Counted from the first letter of the stretch, positions 10,534 to 22,436 are shown. The stretch: 64,000 bases of DNA from Pogona vitticeps (GCF_051106095.1 NC_135785.1:181466045-181530044); one strand, 5' to 3'. Program-made: numbers and translations. Notes: generated from the letters alone by a model not told the origin.

Positions 10534-11272
10534 AAGTCCTACCTTTCAGTAGTAATTAGCAGTGCAATAGTTTTAAATAACAATAGATTTTTACCATGGT
10601 TGGCATTAGGCTAACCCTTTATCTCTAACTCTTCACACATACCTCTAAACTTTTAGTATTGATTGAGTGGTTTTATCTAGTATGTTTTGTGTTGAAGGTA
10701 TCACTGATCAGCAGTAACCTATGTTTGTGTGTCATTGTAAGTTTCTGGAGTGTAGTGGTGGCCCTGAGCCACTCTGTTGGGCCTGGTTCCTCTCCCCACA
10801 CTTCGCTCTCTAAGCTACTCTGTGGCAACAAACTCCAGATGGTAGGCCTCGTAAGGGTTTGGTGAATAACTGAGTAACTTCTACAGGACTGAAATCTGTC
10901 CACTCCTCTCTTGCACTGTTCACCTTACTCTTCAATGTCTATTGCTCAGATTACATGTTTTTCATCTGCTCACCAAACTTTTCTGCTAATCCAGGCAATA
11001 TGTGGGCGCGATGTACTGTATTTTTACCCAGAAATATTATGGGTAGTATAAGAAATATGTAAGTTCTTCTTCACATCAAAAGCCATCAATCGGCTAGCTG
11101 TCCTTGTGCTTGAGATTATAAGAACAAATGGGAGCTAGTTCCAGATGGAATTAGATTATAAATGCCGAACAGAAGCTTAAGTTTTATATTCGCTGTGATT
11201 GTTGATTTTTTTTAAATGCCTGGCATGCCCAGAAGCATATTACTGCATTGCCATTTCTCCGAAGAACATAGG
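10534..11272. other. intron, no recognised feature
   Basis: No gene or named repeat recognised. Confidence 0.4.
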
Positions 11273-11385
11273 GATGAATCCAAACTAAATTTGATCCAAA
11301 CAATCTGAATCAGTGGGACTTATGGCCTGACTTAATGCTGATTTCATTGGGATCTAAGAACAACTAGATTGGATTGCAATCCTAT
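11273..11385. mobile_element. old palindromic MITE fragment
   Basis: 'aatcagtgggacttatggcc' and the later 'atttcattgggatctaagaa' and 'ggattgcaatcc' give the opposed-arm pattern of squamate palindromic MITEs. The copy is diverged, without clear ends. Confidence 0.35.
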
Positions 11386-13708
11386 TTCCATTTATTCAGA
11401 GCAAACATCACTGAACTTGATGTGTAAAGGAGTGGAAAGGATAGCACTGTAATCAGTACCAATTCAGCTCTCTGTATTGACTGTCATGTATCTAGGAAGA
11501 TTTTGCACTTTTTCTTATCCAAGTATTTGCATACATAAAAAAGAGCATAATATGGTTTTATACATATTTATTTTTGGTGGTTTGCAGGCATTCTGTCTGC
11601 CTCTAGTTTTGAAAATGGCTGTTTCAACCAAGTTACCTTTTGCCTATAGCAACCTTGCAAATATTCATGTTCATAATTGCAAGTTTTGCATCATGAGGAG
11701 TTAGTGGTAAAAATGAAAGACAGACAATTCTGGAATATTGACAGAGCTTTTTAATTCTTTGTTGGCGAGGGCCTGTAGAACAACAAATCCCACTCTTGTA
11801 ATAACAAGGTAGCATTTCTTTTCTGTAGGAAGTATATGTTCTCTTGTTTCCCTAATAATTGTTTGCTAAAAGAAGTTCCTGCTATGAAATAAGTAGACAG
11901 ATTCTTGCAACAAAATATTAGAATATGCTTGACCCATATATCAGGCTACTCCTTGCGAGGCCCTGACCAGCCTAAAGTGGTTGTAGTTCCAGTCATTCAT
12001 TTTCATGAAGAACAGAAGTAGTGGAAACAACACGTCTTATTCCTTTGTCTCAAGCCTTCTGCTGTGTTGAAAAGATCAGGTCATAGGTGATAGGAAATAT
12101 GCTTGCCTGAGGCCCTGGAGAGCCAATGTTGGTCAAAGGAGACAATATTGAGAAAGATGGTCAGAACAGTCTTGCATGATATGGTTCTTGAAGCTGCCAT
12201 TGCTAGATTCAGCATTTTCAAGATAAATAACGATGGGTTGGCGTTAGGGGGCAGAAAAGGGAAATCTAGAAATTCCTACACATTGGTATACCTGGAGCTA
12301 CAACCTCTGATCAGGGTAATTGGGGATTTGTATGGTTGTAGTATGAAAAGTAACTTTTCCAGGCTCTTGGTGTACCTAAGGAGTAACTTATACAGAGATC
12401 ACAGTCGTGTGTGTGTGATTTTTTAAAAAATACTGTTATTTTGCTTATGAGTCTGTGGATATGTTTGTAGGGAATGACAGTGAGGGAAAAGTGGGGGGGG
12501 GAGCTTGTTTATGATCTGTATCTGACTGCAGTGCCCACTTCTGTAAATTTTTGCCTAGTACTGTATATTAAAGGATAGCAAAAGATGTTAAGTCTGAAAA
12601 GTCTGGAATGCAAAAAAAAAAAGCAAGTACTTGGTGTGAAAGCCACATTTAGTCTCAAACTGTTTAAATCTTAGAAGGAAGAAAACCATATGTTTTGCCA
12701 GTGGAATGCTAGAGGCAGAAAACACAGTGGCTTGATGGAAGGTCAAGCCAGAGTTACACTGCTAAAAGCCTGTGCTGATAGGGTAGTAGCAGAACCCACA
12801 ACTGAGTGACCCAGCTAGCTCATTTTTGTTGTTTTATGTAGTCACAGCATTTTGGGGCACTTGGTTTTCAGCTGCAGGGAAGAAAGATGTATTCATTGTT
12901 TGGTGTTCTCAAATATGATGTCATTTGAGTTTGCATGTCTGTTGTGGCTGTGTCACATTGTCATACTGAGTATCCTGGTTTTTACTTTTGTTTTCAGGAT
13001 AATAACTGTTCCCTCCTCAGATGGCATACCCACTACTGTTGTGACTCCAGTGTATTGTAGCTGTCAAGGTCACCAGATGGATATTATGTGTGATGGGTGA
13101 CGCAAATACCTTTGAAGTTGCCAGCCCAGTTCTCTTACTTTCAAAAGCTGTGTTTTGAAACAGCACAAGAAGCAGGGCTGGCCAATTTTTCTACTGGTGA
13201 GAGAGTGGTGCTCCAGGAGCTGCAGAGTCTGTACAAAATGAAAGGCTTGGGGAATGAAACAGGAGTGACTAAAAGTCCACTTCCAGTTTTGAAAAATCAA
13301 CTTTTGAAGTTGACTGTTATACACTGCAGCTCTTAAAGGAGACTTGCTGCTCCTGGAATTGCCAATGTACTGTACTGGGATAGTGATGTGCTAGACAGAG
13401 AGTAGAGTAGCTGGTAAGTTGATCAGGGAATGTTTACTTGAGGTAGAAGCTGAGGTACAAGAAGGATGTCTCACTTTTTCTGTGATTTGAGTGAAATTTA
13501 TTTGTTCTTTAGCCTGACATTCTTTGATTGTGTTTGAGCGAAAGCTTCAACCATAACTTTTGCCATGAATTAAAAAGAATCTTTTTTGATCTTTAGAGAA
13601 TTGAAGTCAGAAATTGCTGCCATGATATGTTATCACCATGGCTTTACAAGGGGACTAGACAAAATTTATGGACAACACGTGTAAATCGCTGCCCATTAGG
13701 ATGGCTGT
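11386..13708. other. intron, no recognised gene
   Basis: A short SINE/MIR-like piece ('ggccctggagagcc' followed by 'gacaatattgagaaagatgg') lies at about 12109-12162. A G run is near 12493-12500 and an A run near 12611-12621. A 107-codon frame at 12103-12426 begins in that repeat piece and is not called. Confidence 0.4.
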
Positions 13709-13935
13709 AGCTGGCTGGATAGCTTAGTGATAGCTGCAGAGCCAGAATGTGGGAGTTTGATTCCCCACTGTATATCCTTGGAGCACAGCAAATCTGTGTA
13801 GCATTGGGCAAACTGCATAGTGAGAACCTGAGCCCCAACCCCTGAAGAAGGGGACTGGTAGACCACTTCTGAATATTCTATACCTTGAAAACACTGTCTG
13901 TATTGAGTTGAAGGCATGCACGAGTAATTATTGTA
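13709..13935 (+). repeat. tRNA-derived SINE, near full length
   Basis: The head 'ggatagcttagtgatagctg' is followed by 'gggagtttgattccccactg', 'gcattgggcaaactgcatag' and 'gaccacttctgaatattcta'. This is the same family as 2911-3120. The pol III box region is still recognisable. Confidence 0.65.
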
Positions 13936-16059
13936 TCACCTCCAGTATCATAGTGTGCCTCTGAATGCCAGTTGCTGGGTGTCATAGATTGCTGCTGCAT
14001 CCCTGTCATGCTTGTGAGCTTCCTAATCAGCATCTGGTTGGTAAAAAGGGGCCCTGGATTAAACAGGCTTTTGATCTGACCCAGGTAGACCGTTATTATG
14101 TTTCGGTCCTCTTTCACTTTCTCTTTTCCTTGTTTTGGAGAAGTTTTCTTGCTTTCTGTTACCTTCAGCATTCTGTATTACTATGTTTTGTACATAGTGC
14201 GTAATATTTGAGCTAGTGTCCCTCAGTGGGTTGGAGCTCTTGCACCAGAAATGCAACTCTTTGTTGTGCCTCCCGTGAGAGGAGCCTGTGTGGCAGATGG
14301 AGTTGCAAGCTGTGGCGCCTGTGCGCAGCCTTCGAGCACGCTGCAAGGTCCCAGAGTGCCCACAGAAATAGGGCTAATGAGCACGTCCTGAGCACTTTAG
14401 ACTTAGAAAACCCATTAGTTGGAATCAGCTTGACAACATATGCTTATTATTAAATAAAGGTTTAAATATATTTAGACTTTTTTGCACCTGCACTTTGCAC
14501 TGTTGGTACCCTGATTCCTTTTGCACGAACAAGATGATACAGCACCTGTTGTTGCTAAGTACTTGAAAATAACCTCAACATGTACTTTTTGCTTCACCAA
14601 GTCCTCTGGGCTTGGACGGTAGCATAAAATGAAACAACCTATTAGTCATTCTTTCACTGTATTATAGGGTGAGTAGTCCTTACTGGTTCCTGGTCTGGAA
14701 CAGCCCCAAGAATTCCTGGCTGCTGCCCTGCACGCCTCTGCTTACCCTTGTGCCAGCCAAAGCCAGGCCGTAGAAGTGCTAGTGTACACTGAGTGTGAGA
14801 TCAGGAACACCAGCAGCCGGCGCTTAACATCTTGGAAGGTATTCATGGAGGTAAATGGTTACAACTCCAAATTGGCCCCAGTGGAGGGGGGAGCACTATA
14901 TTTAGCAGCTGTTTCTTAACTGTTTGTTTTATTTTATATGGTTTTGTTTGTTTGTATTTTAAAAATACTCCCCTCCCCACCTTTTTGAAATGAAGCAGCT
15001 GCTTTTTCTTTGGAAAAAAAACTTGGCAACTAAACAGCACAAGGCAACAAGAATATTTAAGAGATTTCTGCTCATACCTAGCTGATATGCTGAAACTGTT
15101 CCATACCTATTTAGTTGGAATTGCTGACTAATGGTGAAAAATGCGTCTTTTTGAGTTGCAGAAGAAGTTGATGTTGCCTTTTCAGAGTTCTGCTTTTTTT
15201 AAATAGAGGATTTAAATTCCTGTCTGTAGATCAGTGCATTAAAATGAAATACTGCTGCTGTTCGTTTTTACTTCTCAATGTAGAAACATACTCTCCTTTA
15301 GTATTTTAAAAAATGTGTTTTCCAGAGACAGATTGTTCTTAGCTAGTCTGACAAATCTGACCTCCCCCAAGCCTGAAAATGAAGCCTGCTTCAGTCTATA
15401 CTTCACCTGAATATTCACATTATTTATCAATATGGTATAACTTCTCTGCTTCTAAGACATATTATAGCAGGGCAATAATAAATTAGAATACATTGTTGAA
15501 TCTTGAAATTTAAATTTTAATATTCTAATGGGTAGTCATGTCGTAGAAATTCCTTGATTTAAAGGACAAAAGCTTGTGTTCTCCAATATTTGCAGACATT
15601 AATAAATTTCATACATATGGCATAGGTAGAGCATCATAAGGATATCTCATGTGTTCACTCTTGTTTGATCGTAAAAAGAAAGTTCATGATCAGTATTCAG
15701 TTCAGTTTGTTGCATGTAAAGCAACCTGAAACTGCAGACAAGATAAACTGGATCAGGATAACCAATTTGGTGACATAATGTAGTACATATCTGGGGCATT
15801 CTGATGCATTGTTGCATAGATTCCATTCAGCAGAACCTGAAAGTGCCTGGAGCAGCAAACTCTGCATGAGTCATGTTTGGTGAATAATTGGGTGAGGAAC
15901 TTCCAAGTGAATCTGGATTTAGTTGCAGGAAATGAATTTGCTAATTGAGTAGGGTAGCTCCTATGAACTTCTGTTCATTCTTCTTCCCCTCTACCTTTCT
16001 GTTTATTACAGTCTGTGTCATCCAAACTGAAGCTCTGTATGTGGTTCACAAAATAAAGC
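13936..16059. other. intron, no recognised feature
   Basis: About 2.1 kb without a recognised gene. Open frames near 14059-14453 show no domain. Confidence 0.4.
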
Positions 16060-17340
16060 TTAAACCCGTATAATATAAAAACATGAGCAAAGAATGCAAG
16101 AACAGCAAAAGGCTTAAAAACAACAGGATAAAAGCCCAACTAAAGATCAGCAGCAGCACTAGATCTAATGCCCACTAAAACATTTTTTTAAATGAACAGT
16201 TAAAAAAAAACCCACAGGGGAATTAAAATGGCTTTGTCTGGCACTAAAAAGATCGGAATGTAAGTCACCGCAAAGCTCCTCTCCTTAGTACTGTTATCCT
16301 GACCTCCTTTGGAGGAGATACCTGGAATGTGGCTTCTGAATATTGTCTTAGGATCTGGGAAGATATATATGGAAGACTTTATTCCTTTCAGTTGCTTGCC
16401 GAAAACCATGAAAGCTAATGAAGATTAATATCAGCACTCTTAATTGGGAACAGTTTACCAGATAGTGGTTGTCACAGTGATTGTGCTTTGTGTAGTAAGA
16501 TTGTTTAAGCTAGGCTCTTTTGACAATCGTGTTCAATATTTTGGACCCACAGAAGCTTCCAAACCATTTCCAAGGCAGCCCCATTACAGTAATTCAAATG
16601 AAAAGTTACCAGACTGTGGACAGCTATAGCTAATCTACCTCTGTCTGGGCATGGTTGCCATTGCTATACCAGCCTAAGTTCACCTGTAATGTGAGAAACA
16701 ATTCTGGACCTCAGCAGGCAGTCAAGGGAGGGACCTTAGTCATTCAGGGCATTGCTGCCCCTTCCTAAACTGATTGACTGTTACCTAGTCAGACAGAAGA
16801 ACTGCTGGTTAATTAGCAGTATTTCTGTCTTAATCTGGATTGAATGGTACTTCCTTGATCTTCATCCAGTCTGTTACAGTGTTCGCACTCCGATTCAGAA
16901 TACTGTATGCACTGCTCATGTATCAGGTTATGATAGAAAAAAAGAGAGCTAGAGCTCGATGTCATTTTCACTCCCATGTTGCTGAATAACCTCTTCCAGC
17001 AGTTTATATAAATACATGATGAACAGCACAGGAAATAAAATGGAGGCCTGTGGAACTTCATAGGATGACTGCTAGACAGAGCAGTAATTTCCCAGCATCA
17101 GCTTCTGAAATTGGCTGTCCAAGCCAAAGCAGAACCACCACAACTCAGTACAGTATTTCTAACATCGAGCCTATATCCAGAGTGATGCCATGGTTGATGG
17201 CGTCAGAAGAGTTTCAAGATAATCCACAAGGACACACAGGACCAGGTTTTCTCTTTCGCAGAGTTTATCTCACAAAGTAGCTATTATGGTTTCTCTTCCA
17301 GAACTAGGCGTGAAGACCAGCAAACAGTCATAGATACAGT
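16060..17340 (-). mobile_element. L2/CR1-superclade LINE relic with RT remnant
   Basis: Read on the minus strand, the segment near 16990-17280 carries diverged remains of the RT palm and thumb region; in intact relatives this encodes a DTIDHGILL...GVGGTVLQWF...GVPQGSILSP order. The segment 16560-16960 matches the downstream coding part, with characteristic blocks 'aaggcagccccattacagta', 'ataccagcctaagttcacct' and 'cttcatccagtctgttacag'. The end 16060-16400 corresponds to the 3' coding end and UTR. It carries many stops and frame changes, so it is an old copy. The same family supplies 1790-2055 and 33703-34115. The clade name rests on remembered reptile repeats. Confidence 0.65.
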
Positions 17341-17889
17341 AGTTTGATTCTAGGACTGGGGTGACAGGACTTTAAAAACCTGTGCCCAAAATGGAAGTAA
17401 TCTTCTTTAAAAATGTTTGCATACCATACCCATAGTAATTTTGAGCAGCAGATTATATACTGTATTACAGTATTATTACAATTATTATTTTTATTAGTGT
17501 ATTTGTATTTTACAGGGTTTTTTATGGTGGAAAGTAAAATTGCTTGACAGCATTCTCAAAGAAGTCTGTTTAGGCATGCAGTAATTCTTCTGAATTATTT
17601 TAAATGGAACAGCTTTAGGATTTATGTGTTAATAACTTGTAGTTCACAAGAAATAAAATGAATGCATTAGTAACAATCATAATGCATTCTTTTTTTAAGA
17701 TAAAGGAAGAGTCCTGTTACTTATTTCCACGTGTTCTTTGTTTTACTATTAACTAAAATGTAACAGAGAGGTTGAAATAAATGAAAGCATTTTAGAAAGC
17801 CTGTTCAAAAATGGGTTGTCTGTTGAAATTATTTTAAAAATTGCAACAGTTGAAAAAATGGCACATGTATAAATGGCCTCACTTACCAA
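17341..17889. other. intron, AT-rich
   Basis: AT-rich with short TTATTA runs near 17460-17500. No gene recognised. Confidence 0.4.
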
Positions 17890-18035
17890 TAAAGATGGGC
17901 GTGAATTGGAAAAATGGCGATTCATCACAACTTGTAATTGGTCAAGGTCAATGAACCAGACTCGTGATTTTAGCCAACAAATCAATTTGCCAGGTTGTCT
18001 TGCACTTAAAACCCTATAAAATGTGACCCCCAGGA
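17890..18035. mobile_element. hAT-like MITE relic ('agatgggcgtgaattg')
   Basis: Begins 'agatgggcgtgaattggaaa', resembling the TAGAGATGGG termini of the element at 22058-22428. The right end and any duplication are not clear. Confidence 0.3.
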
Positions 18036-18039
18036 CTTT

Positions 18040-18745
18040 TTAAAATTAATTATTACAAAAACAACTATACAACAACAGAGAAGAGGGAAAATGGGATTAA
18101 CAGCTAAACAGAAACATATAAATAGGGGGATACTGTATTTGCTTTCATACAATATCTGAAAAGCTCTTGACTTCATGACTGTGATATAGAAATCTCTAAT
18201 GTATTCTCTACTCATATCTGTTTCTGGGTCCAATCGTAAATCATTTTCCAGCTTTCCTTAATATATATTCTCGGCTTCTCACATAATGTCTCTGATAAGC
18301 TATCCATTTCCACAATATCTAATAATTTTTAAATAACTCCTCTTTCTTCAGGATTTCCTGCATTTTCCACCTCTGGGCCCAGATCAGCCTTGCAGCTGTG
18401 AATATGTGTAACAGCATATATTTAAATTTTTTATCAACAATTTCAGGAATTGTATTCCATAAAAAACATTTCTAGTTTAAAAGGTATTTCTTTATGTATA
18501 ATTTCTTGTGCAATATCTTTTATCTGTCTCCAAACATTTTTTGTGTTATCACAAGTCCACCACATATGAAAAAAAAAAGTTTCTGGTTGCTGAGAACACT
18601 TCCAACATAAGTTGCTCGGCCCCAATATCATTTTTGCTAATTTTACAGGTGTATAATACCATCTATGAAACATCTCTAAAACATTTTCTCTCAAATTTAC
18701 TGGCTTGAGCCATCTATAATTCTCGTTCCACATTCAAGTCCACTC
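18040..18745 (-). mobile_element. L1 LINE, ORF2 3' end relic
   Basis: The minus-strand frame 18733-18443 reads ENVLEMFHRWYYTPVKLAKM, then CWKCSQQPETFFFHMWWTC and KNVWRQIKDIAQEI. This is the C-terminal zinc-knuckle region of squamate and vertebrate L1 ORF2 (C-x2-C...H-x4-C spacing with a conserved MWWTC). Downstream (18440-18330) a KYMLLHIFTAARLIWAQRWK-like end follows after a stop. It is 5' truncated with about 0.7 kb left. Confidence 0.75.
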
Positions 18746-18752
18746 GTCTATA

Positions 18753-18795
18753 CAGTGGTGCCTCGCATAGCGACGATAATCGGTGCAGCAAAAAT
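18753..18795 (+). mobile_element. Tigger-like terminal fragment
   Basis: CAGTGGTGCCTCGCATAGCG is preceded by TA (18751-18752), matching the termini of 21700-21948 and 57440-57864. No matching right end was found nearby, so this is either one end of a truncated element or the left end of the minisatellite-bearing unit that follows. Confidence 0.55.
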
Positions 18796-18926
18796 TGGGT
18801 TTGTTCTCTTGGCTTTCAGAGGTGACTGCCAGAGAGGTAGGTTTGTTCCCTGAGTGGTACAGATTGCTGACATAGAGATAAATTTATATATACCTCTGTG
18901 TGACAGAGGTGGCTGGCAGAGAGGTA

Positions 18927-19373
18927 CTGTGTTTCCCCCAAAATAAGACAGTGTCTTATATTAATCTTTCTCCAAAATGCATTAGGGCTTATTTTCAGAG
19001 GATGTTTTATTTTGGTTGTTGTGGGTTTTTTGGGCACTTTGGCCGTGTTCTGAAGGTTGTTCTTCCTGGTTGTGGTGGGTTTTTCGGGCTCTTCTGAACA
19101 ACCTTCAGAACACGGCCAAAGAGCCTGAAAAATCCACAGCATTAGATCCCAGCCATGAAAGCCTTCACGAATACGATGTTTCATTTTTTTCTCATGTACA
19201 ACAATCTACATTTATTAATATACAGTCACGTCATCTGCTTGCTGCACAATGGTGGAAGGTGGGGTTTCTCTTAACTGGGCCTAACTTTTGGGGTAGGGCT
19301 TATATTACGAGCATCCTGAAAAATCATACTAGGGCTTATTTTCAGGTTAGGTCTTATTTTTGGGGAAACAGGG
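18927..19373. mobile_element. TA-target palindromic element (TGTTTCCCC ends)
   Basis: The ends are CTGTGTTTCCCCCAAAATAA on the left and the complement of CCCTGTTTCCCCAAAAATAA on the right, flanked by TA (18925-18926 and 19374-19375). Deleting it restores 'gagaggtaggtttgttccc', identical to the intact unit at about 18832. The TA duplication suggests the Tc1/mariner superfamily. It is itself interrupted by another element at 19014-19175. Confidence 0.65.
19014..19175 (-). mobile_element. short palindromic retro-like element, copy A
   Basis: A fold-back of 'ctttggccgtgttctgaagg' arms. In minus orientation it starts CGTATTCGTGAAGGCTTTCA and ends at CCCACAACAACC, the same termini as copy B at 51427-51715. 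It is flanked by a 12-bp near-exact duplication, atgttttatttt (19002-19013) and atgtttcatttt (19176-19187). The core present in copy B is missing here. Confidence 0.65.
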
Positions 19374-19662
19374 TAGGTTTGTTCCCATGGGTGACAGAGG
19401 GGGCTGGCAGAGAGGTATGTTTGTTCCCCTGAATGGCACAGGTAGGAGAGAGGCAGGCACACTGATTTCCAGGCATCAGAGGGGGTGAAGGGGCTGACAG
19501 AGGTGGATCTGAATTTGGTGGGTTGAGGGGGCCGAGAGGCTGGGATGGGATCCCTATCTCATTGGGTTCAATGAAGGACACACAACAAGGGAAGGTTTGC
19601 CTCAATGAACAAATTATTGAACCATATTTACAACTAGCAATTGTTGACTGCCACAGTTGCAG

Positions 19663-19930
19663 TCAGTGGTGAGTTTCGATTGCTGGTTCCATTGCTGGCT
19701 TTGGGAGTAGACGACAGGAATGCTTATGCCTCAGGCACTCTTTGGAGCATGTCAAGCAAAAACGTGTTCGAAATTCCTTTGGGTTTTCATATACATTCCA
19801 TAAATGTTTTTTTATAAATAATTCACAAGAGTTACAGCGACAAATCTTGTCTCTTGCCCCCGCTGAAGCTTTACCACTGGATTGGCTGGAATGGATAGCT
19901 GGCTGTTGAATTGTATGATAGGTTCTTGAA
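19663..19930 (-). other. Cys-rich open frame, unrecognised
   Basis: The minus-strand frame covers about 90 codons outside the neighbouring MITE and includes CRCNSCELF, then RTRFCLTCSKECLRHKHSC. The spacing C-x2-C ... C-x2-C-x3-C ... H-x2-C could be a small zinc-binding module, such as those at transposase C-termini. No splice-bounded exon is evident and I do not recognise the family. The longer frame 20112-19663 runs through the MITE, so its N-terminal part is not coding. Confidence 0.25.
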
Positions 19931-19931
19931 G

Positions 19932-20067
19932 CGGTGCTTCCCAACCTTGGGTCCCCAAATGTTCTTCGACTAAAACTCCTAGAAGGCTTCACCGCTAGTT
20001 GTTCTGGGTGGGATATCTGGGAGTTGTAGTCCAAGAACATCTGGAGACTCAAGGTTGGGAACCGTTG
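19932..20067. mobile_element. hAT-type palindromic MITE
   Basis: 'cggtgcttcccaaccttggg' opposes 'aaggttgggaaccgttg', with arms containing 'ggagttgtagtccaagaaca'. It has the same length and structure as 63100-63235. The target duplication is no longer exact. Confidence 0.65.
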
Positions 20068-20070
20068 GTC

Positions 20071-21697
20071 CTTAAAGGAAACTCTTGGACAGTGAATTTG
20101 GCCCATAATCAACTGAGATTATGTACTAGTCATTTTAATTTAAGAGTATACTGTTTTCATAATAGAACATTACCTGTACTTTAGTATGTTTGCTAGCATT
20201 GTAGTTATATATAAACACTGTAGTGCAGTTTTAGTAACAAAGATGTGCCTTAACTCAGTAGGACTGTGTGAGCTGTAGTAACACTGGCATACATGAACAG
20301 CATTCAGAGCTTCTGTAGGGACTATTCAGAAGGTTGTGCTTTCCTTCTGTGTTCTTAATGTATGTAATACGATCCGCAGGGATCACCTTGCATGAATATT
20401 AATGTGTAGAGCATGTGTGTTTGTGGGCATGGTCAGGTTGATGCATTTTCTAATAAAGGCAGTTGAGTACAGAATGCTCTGTGTTCTCTGCTTCCTAAAC
20501 AAAGGCACCTGTACATTCAGCCGAGTGCCCTGTTCTGATGTTTCCGTTGTCTTTATGCCTCAAATGTTTCTGTAAAAAAATAAATATATACGTGCAAATC
20601 CTCCAAGTACAAAGTTGTCGACTTTTCAGTAGTTGGTAGGTATACCATTCTAATTTGCACCCCTGCTTTCTTCTATTTTTATCTGAGACAAATATGTTCC
20701 AAAAGTGCTGGTATGGTTCAGAGGAAAGAGTGTGGGATGCTTTCTTGTCTTGCCTCCATTTTGCATTGTGAAATGTAGATGAGCGATGTCCAGGTTACAA
20801 CCCAGAAGCCCCACCTTGCCCACGGGCATACAGTAGCTCAGTCTAGTGTGTGTGGTGCCATGATTCTGATGAAAACCTAGTAATAGTGTGTGGACAAAAT
20901 CTATTGCCTCTGCACTGTCATGTTTGTGCTATGGGAAAAACAAGTTACATCATGTTATCAGCAAATTACATTGTGAAGTTAATTTCCAAGAAAAGAGATT
21001 TAAACAAATTCCTCTGTTCCCAGGTTGCTATAAGTAGTTGTGTCCTTGAACTAGTTGGCACACAATGTTGCAGTCAGTGTCTGAGTAATAGTGTAACATT
21101 CCATACAGGGTGTTCTGTTGCTCTGGGGTGGGGTTGAAAATGTTTGGTTAATACCAAATGGTTACCTCTTGAGAGCTGTAGGTGAGCTGCTTTAAACCTG
21201 CCTTTCTTTACCCCATTGTAAATGTGCACAAAGATACTTGAAAATAAATTGAAAGACTGAATATTTCAAAGAGAATTAGCAAATGTGAGGTCTTTCATAC
21301 CAGGTATGAACTGCATAAAGAGCCATCATACTTAAACAGAAACTAGAAAATGCCTGTGTTATTTCACTGATAAAATCCTCTCTGCTGTGTATGCACATGA
21401 GACTCCCCCCCCCTTGGAAGTCAAACTGGCTTTGGAGCAGAGTTGTTGACTAGCAATTGAGGTTGTTCATCCATAGATTTGAAGAAAGGTATTTTGTTGC
21501 AGAGTTTTGAAAAGTTCATTTTTTAAAAATAAAGTCCCCCAGATATTCTAGCCAGAGTAGCTTGTGAGTGTTCAAGGAGAATGACAAATGGAATGTACAG
21601 ATATTATTTGTTTGTTCTTTCTCCAAAAAGTTCAAGGTGTTGCATATAGGAATTTCAAACTACAGTACTGTATGTCATGCCCAGACTTACTTTAGAT
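20071..21697. other. intron, no recognised feature
   Basis: About 1.6 kb with no recognised gene. An A/T tract is near 20571-20590. Confidence 0.4.
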
Positions 21698-21699
21698 TA

Positions 21700-21948
21700 C
21701 AGTGGTGCCTCGCAAGATGATTTTAATTCGTTCCGCGAAAATTGTTGTCTTGTGAAAAAACCATCTTGCGAGGTTCCCTATGCATTGGTCTCCAAAAAAA
21801 AGTCTTGTGAAGCATCGGTCTAAAAAAAAAAGTCTTGCAAAGCATGGTCATAGAAAAAAAGTCTTGTGAGGCACCATAGTGATCGCAAAAACCAATTTTC
21901 TTGCAGGTTTTTAGTCCCACAAAGCAATCATCTAGCGAGGCACCACTG
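21700..21948. mobile_element. Tigger-like MITE, 249 bp
   Basis: The termini are CAGTGGTGCCTCGCAAGATG and the complement of CAGTGGTGCCTCGCTAGATG, with TA on both sides (21698-21699 and 21949-21950). 'ttcgttccgcgaa' near the left end is typical of Tigger-type elements. The interior holds three copies of an A-run plus agtcttg unit. No transposase frame remains. Confidence 0.75.
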
Positions 21949-22057
21949 TACTCATTGAAGGCATTTGTTTGTCTTGAAAACAAATAATAAAACATAAACA
22001 GGACCACTTCTCCTAAGATGATTAATTTATTGCATAACTCGCACAGTATGTTGGGAG

Positions 22058-22428
22058 TAGAGATGGGGGTATTCGTATTCATATATGAATTCATATGCAA
22101 ATACGAATACCCCCTACAGCTGGAGTGAACAAGGGTCCGGCTCCTGGGGCTGGAGCGTCCACTCACATGTCCACCACCGGCCCCTCTCTTCCTTCCAGTC
22201 ACTCTGGAGTGCCCAGTTGGCTAGTCACCTGTCAGCCTTGCAGGGAGACTCACCTTCCCTCCTTCTGCCAGGAGTAGCTAGATGACCGGGTGCTCCAGAG
22301 CGATTGGAAGGGAGAGCGGGGCTGCCACCAGACGTGTGAGTGGATGGTCCGGCCCCAGGGAGCAGGACCCTTGTTAACTCCAGCTGTGTGGGGGTATTTG
22401 TATACAAATATGAATACCCCCCTCTCTA
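22058..22428. mobile_element. hAT MITE with exact 8-bp duplication
   Basis: TAGAGATGGGGGTATTCGTA opposes the complement of TAGAGAGGGGGGTATTCATA. The host 8-mer gttgggag is duplicated at 22050-22057 and 22429-22436. The interior is a GC-rich imperfect fold-back (ggagtgaacaagggtccggc against gcaggacccttgttaactcc). An 8-bp duplication and TA(G/A) ends fit the hAT superfamily. It has no coding capacity. Confidence 0.8.
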
Positions 22429-22436
22429 GTTGGGAG

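Larger units (their letters stand above)
18796..19440 (+). repeat. interrupted minisatellite (gcagagaggtaggtttgttccc unit)
   Basis: Units of roughly 60 bp share 'gagaggtaggtttgttccc' and 'gtgacagaggtggctggcag'. They occur at about 18796-18850, 18895-18926 and 19374-19440. The middle is split by the insertion at 18927-19373, and the two sides rejoin to a perfect unit. Confidence 0.6.
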
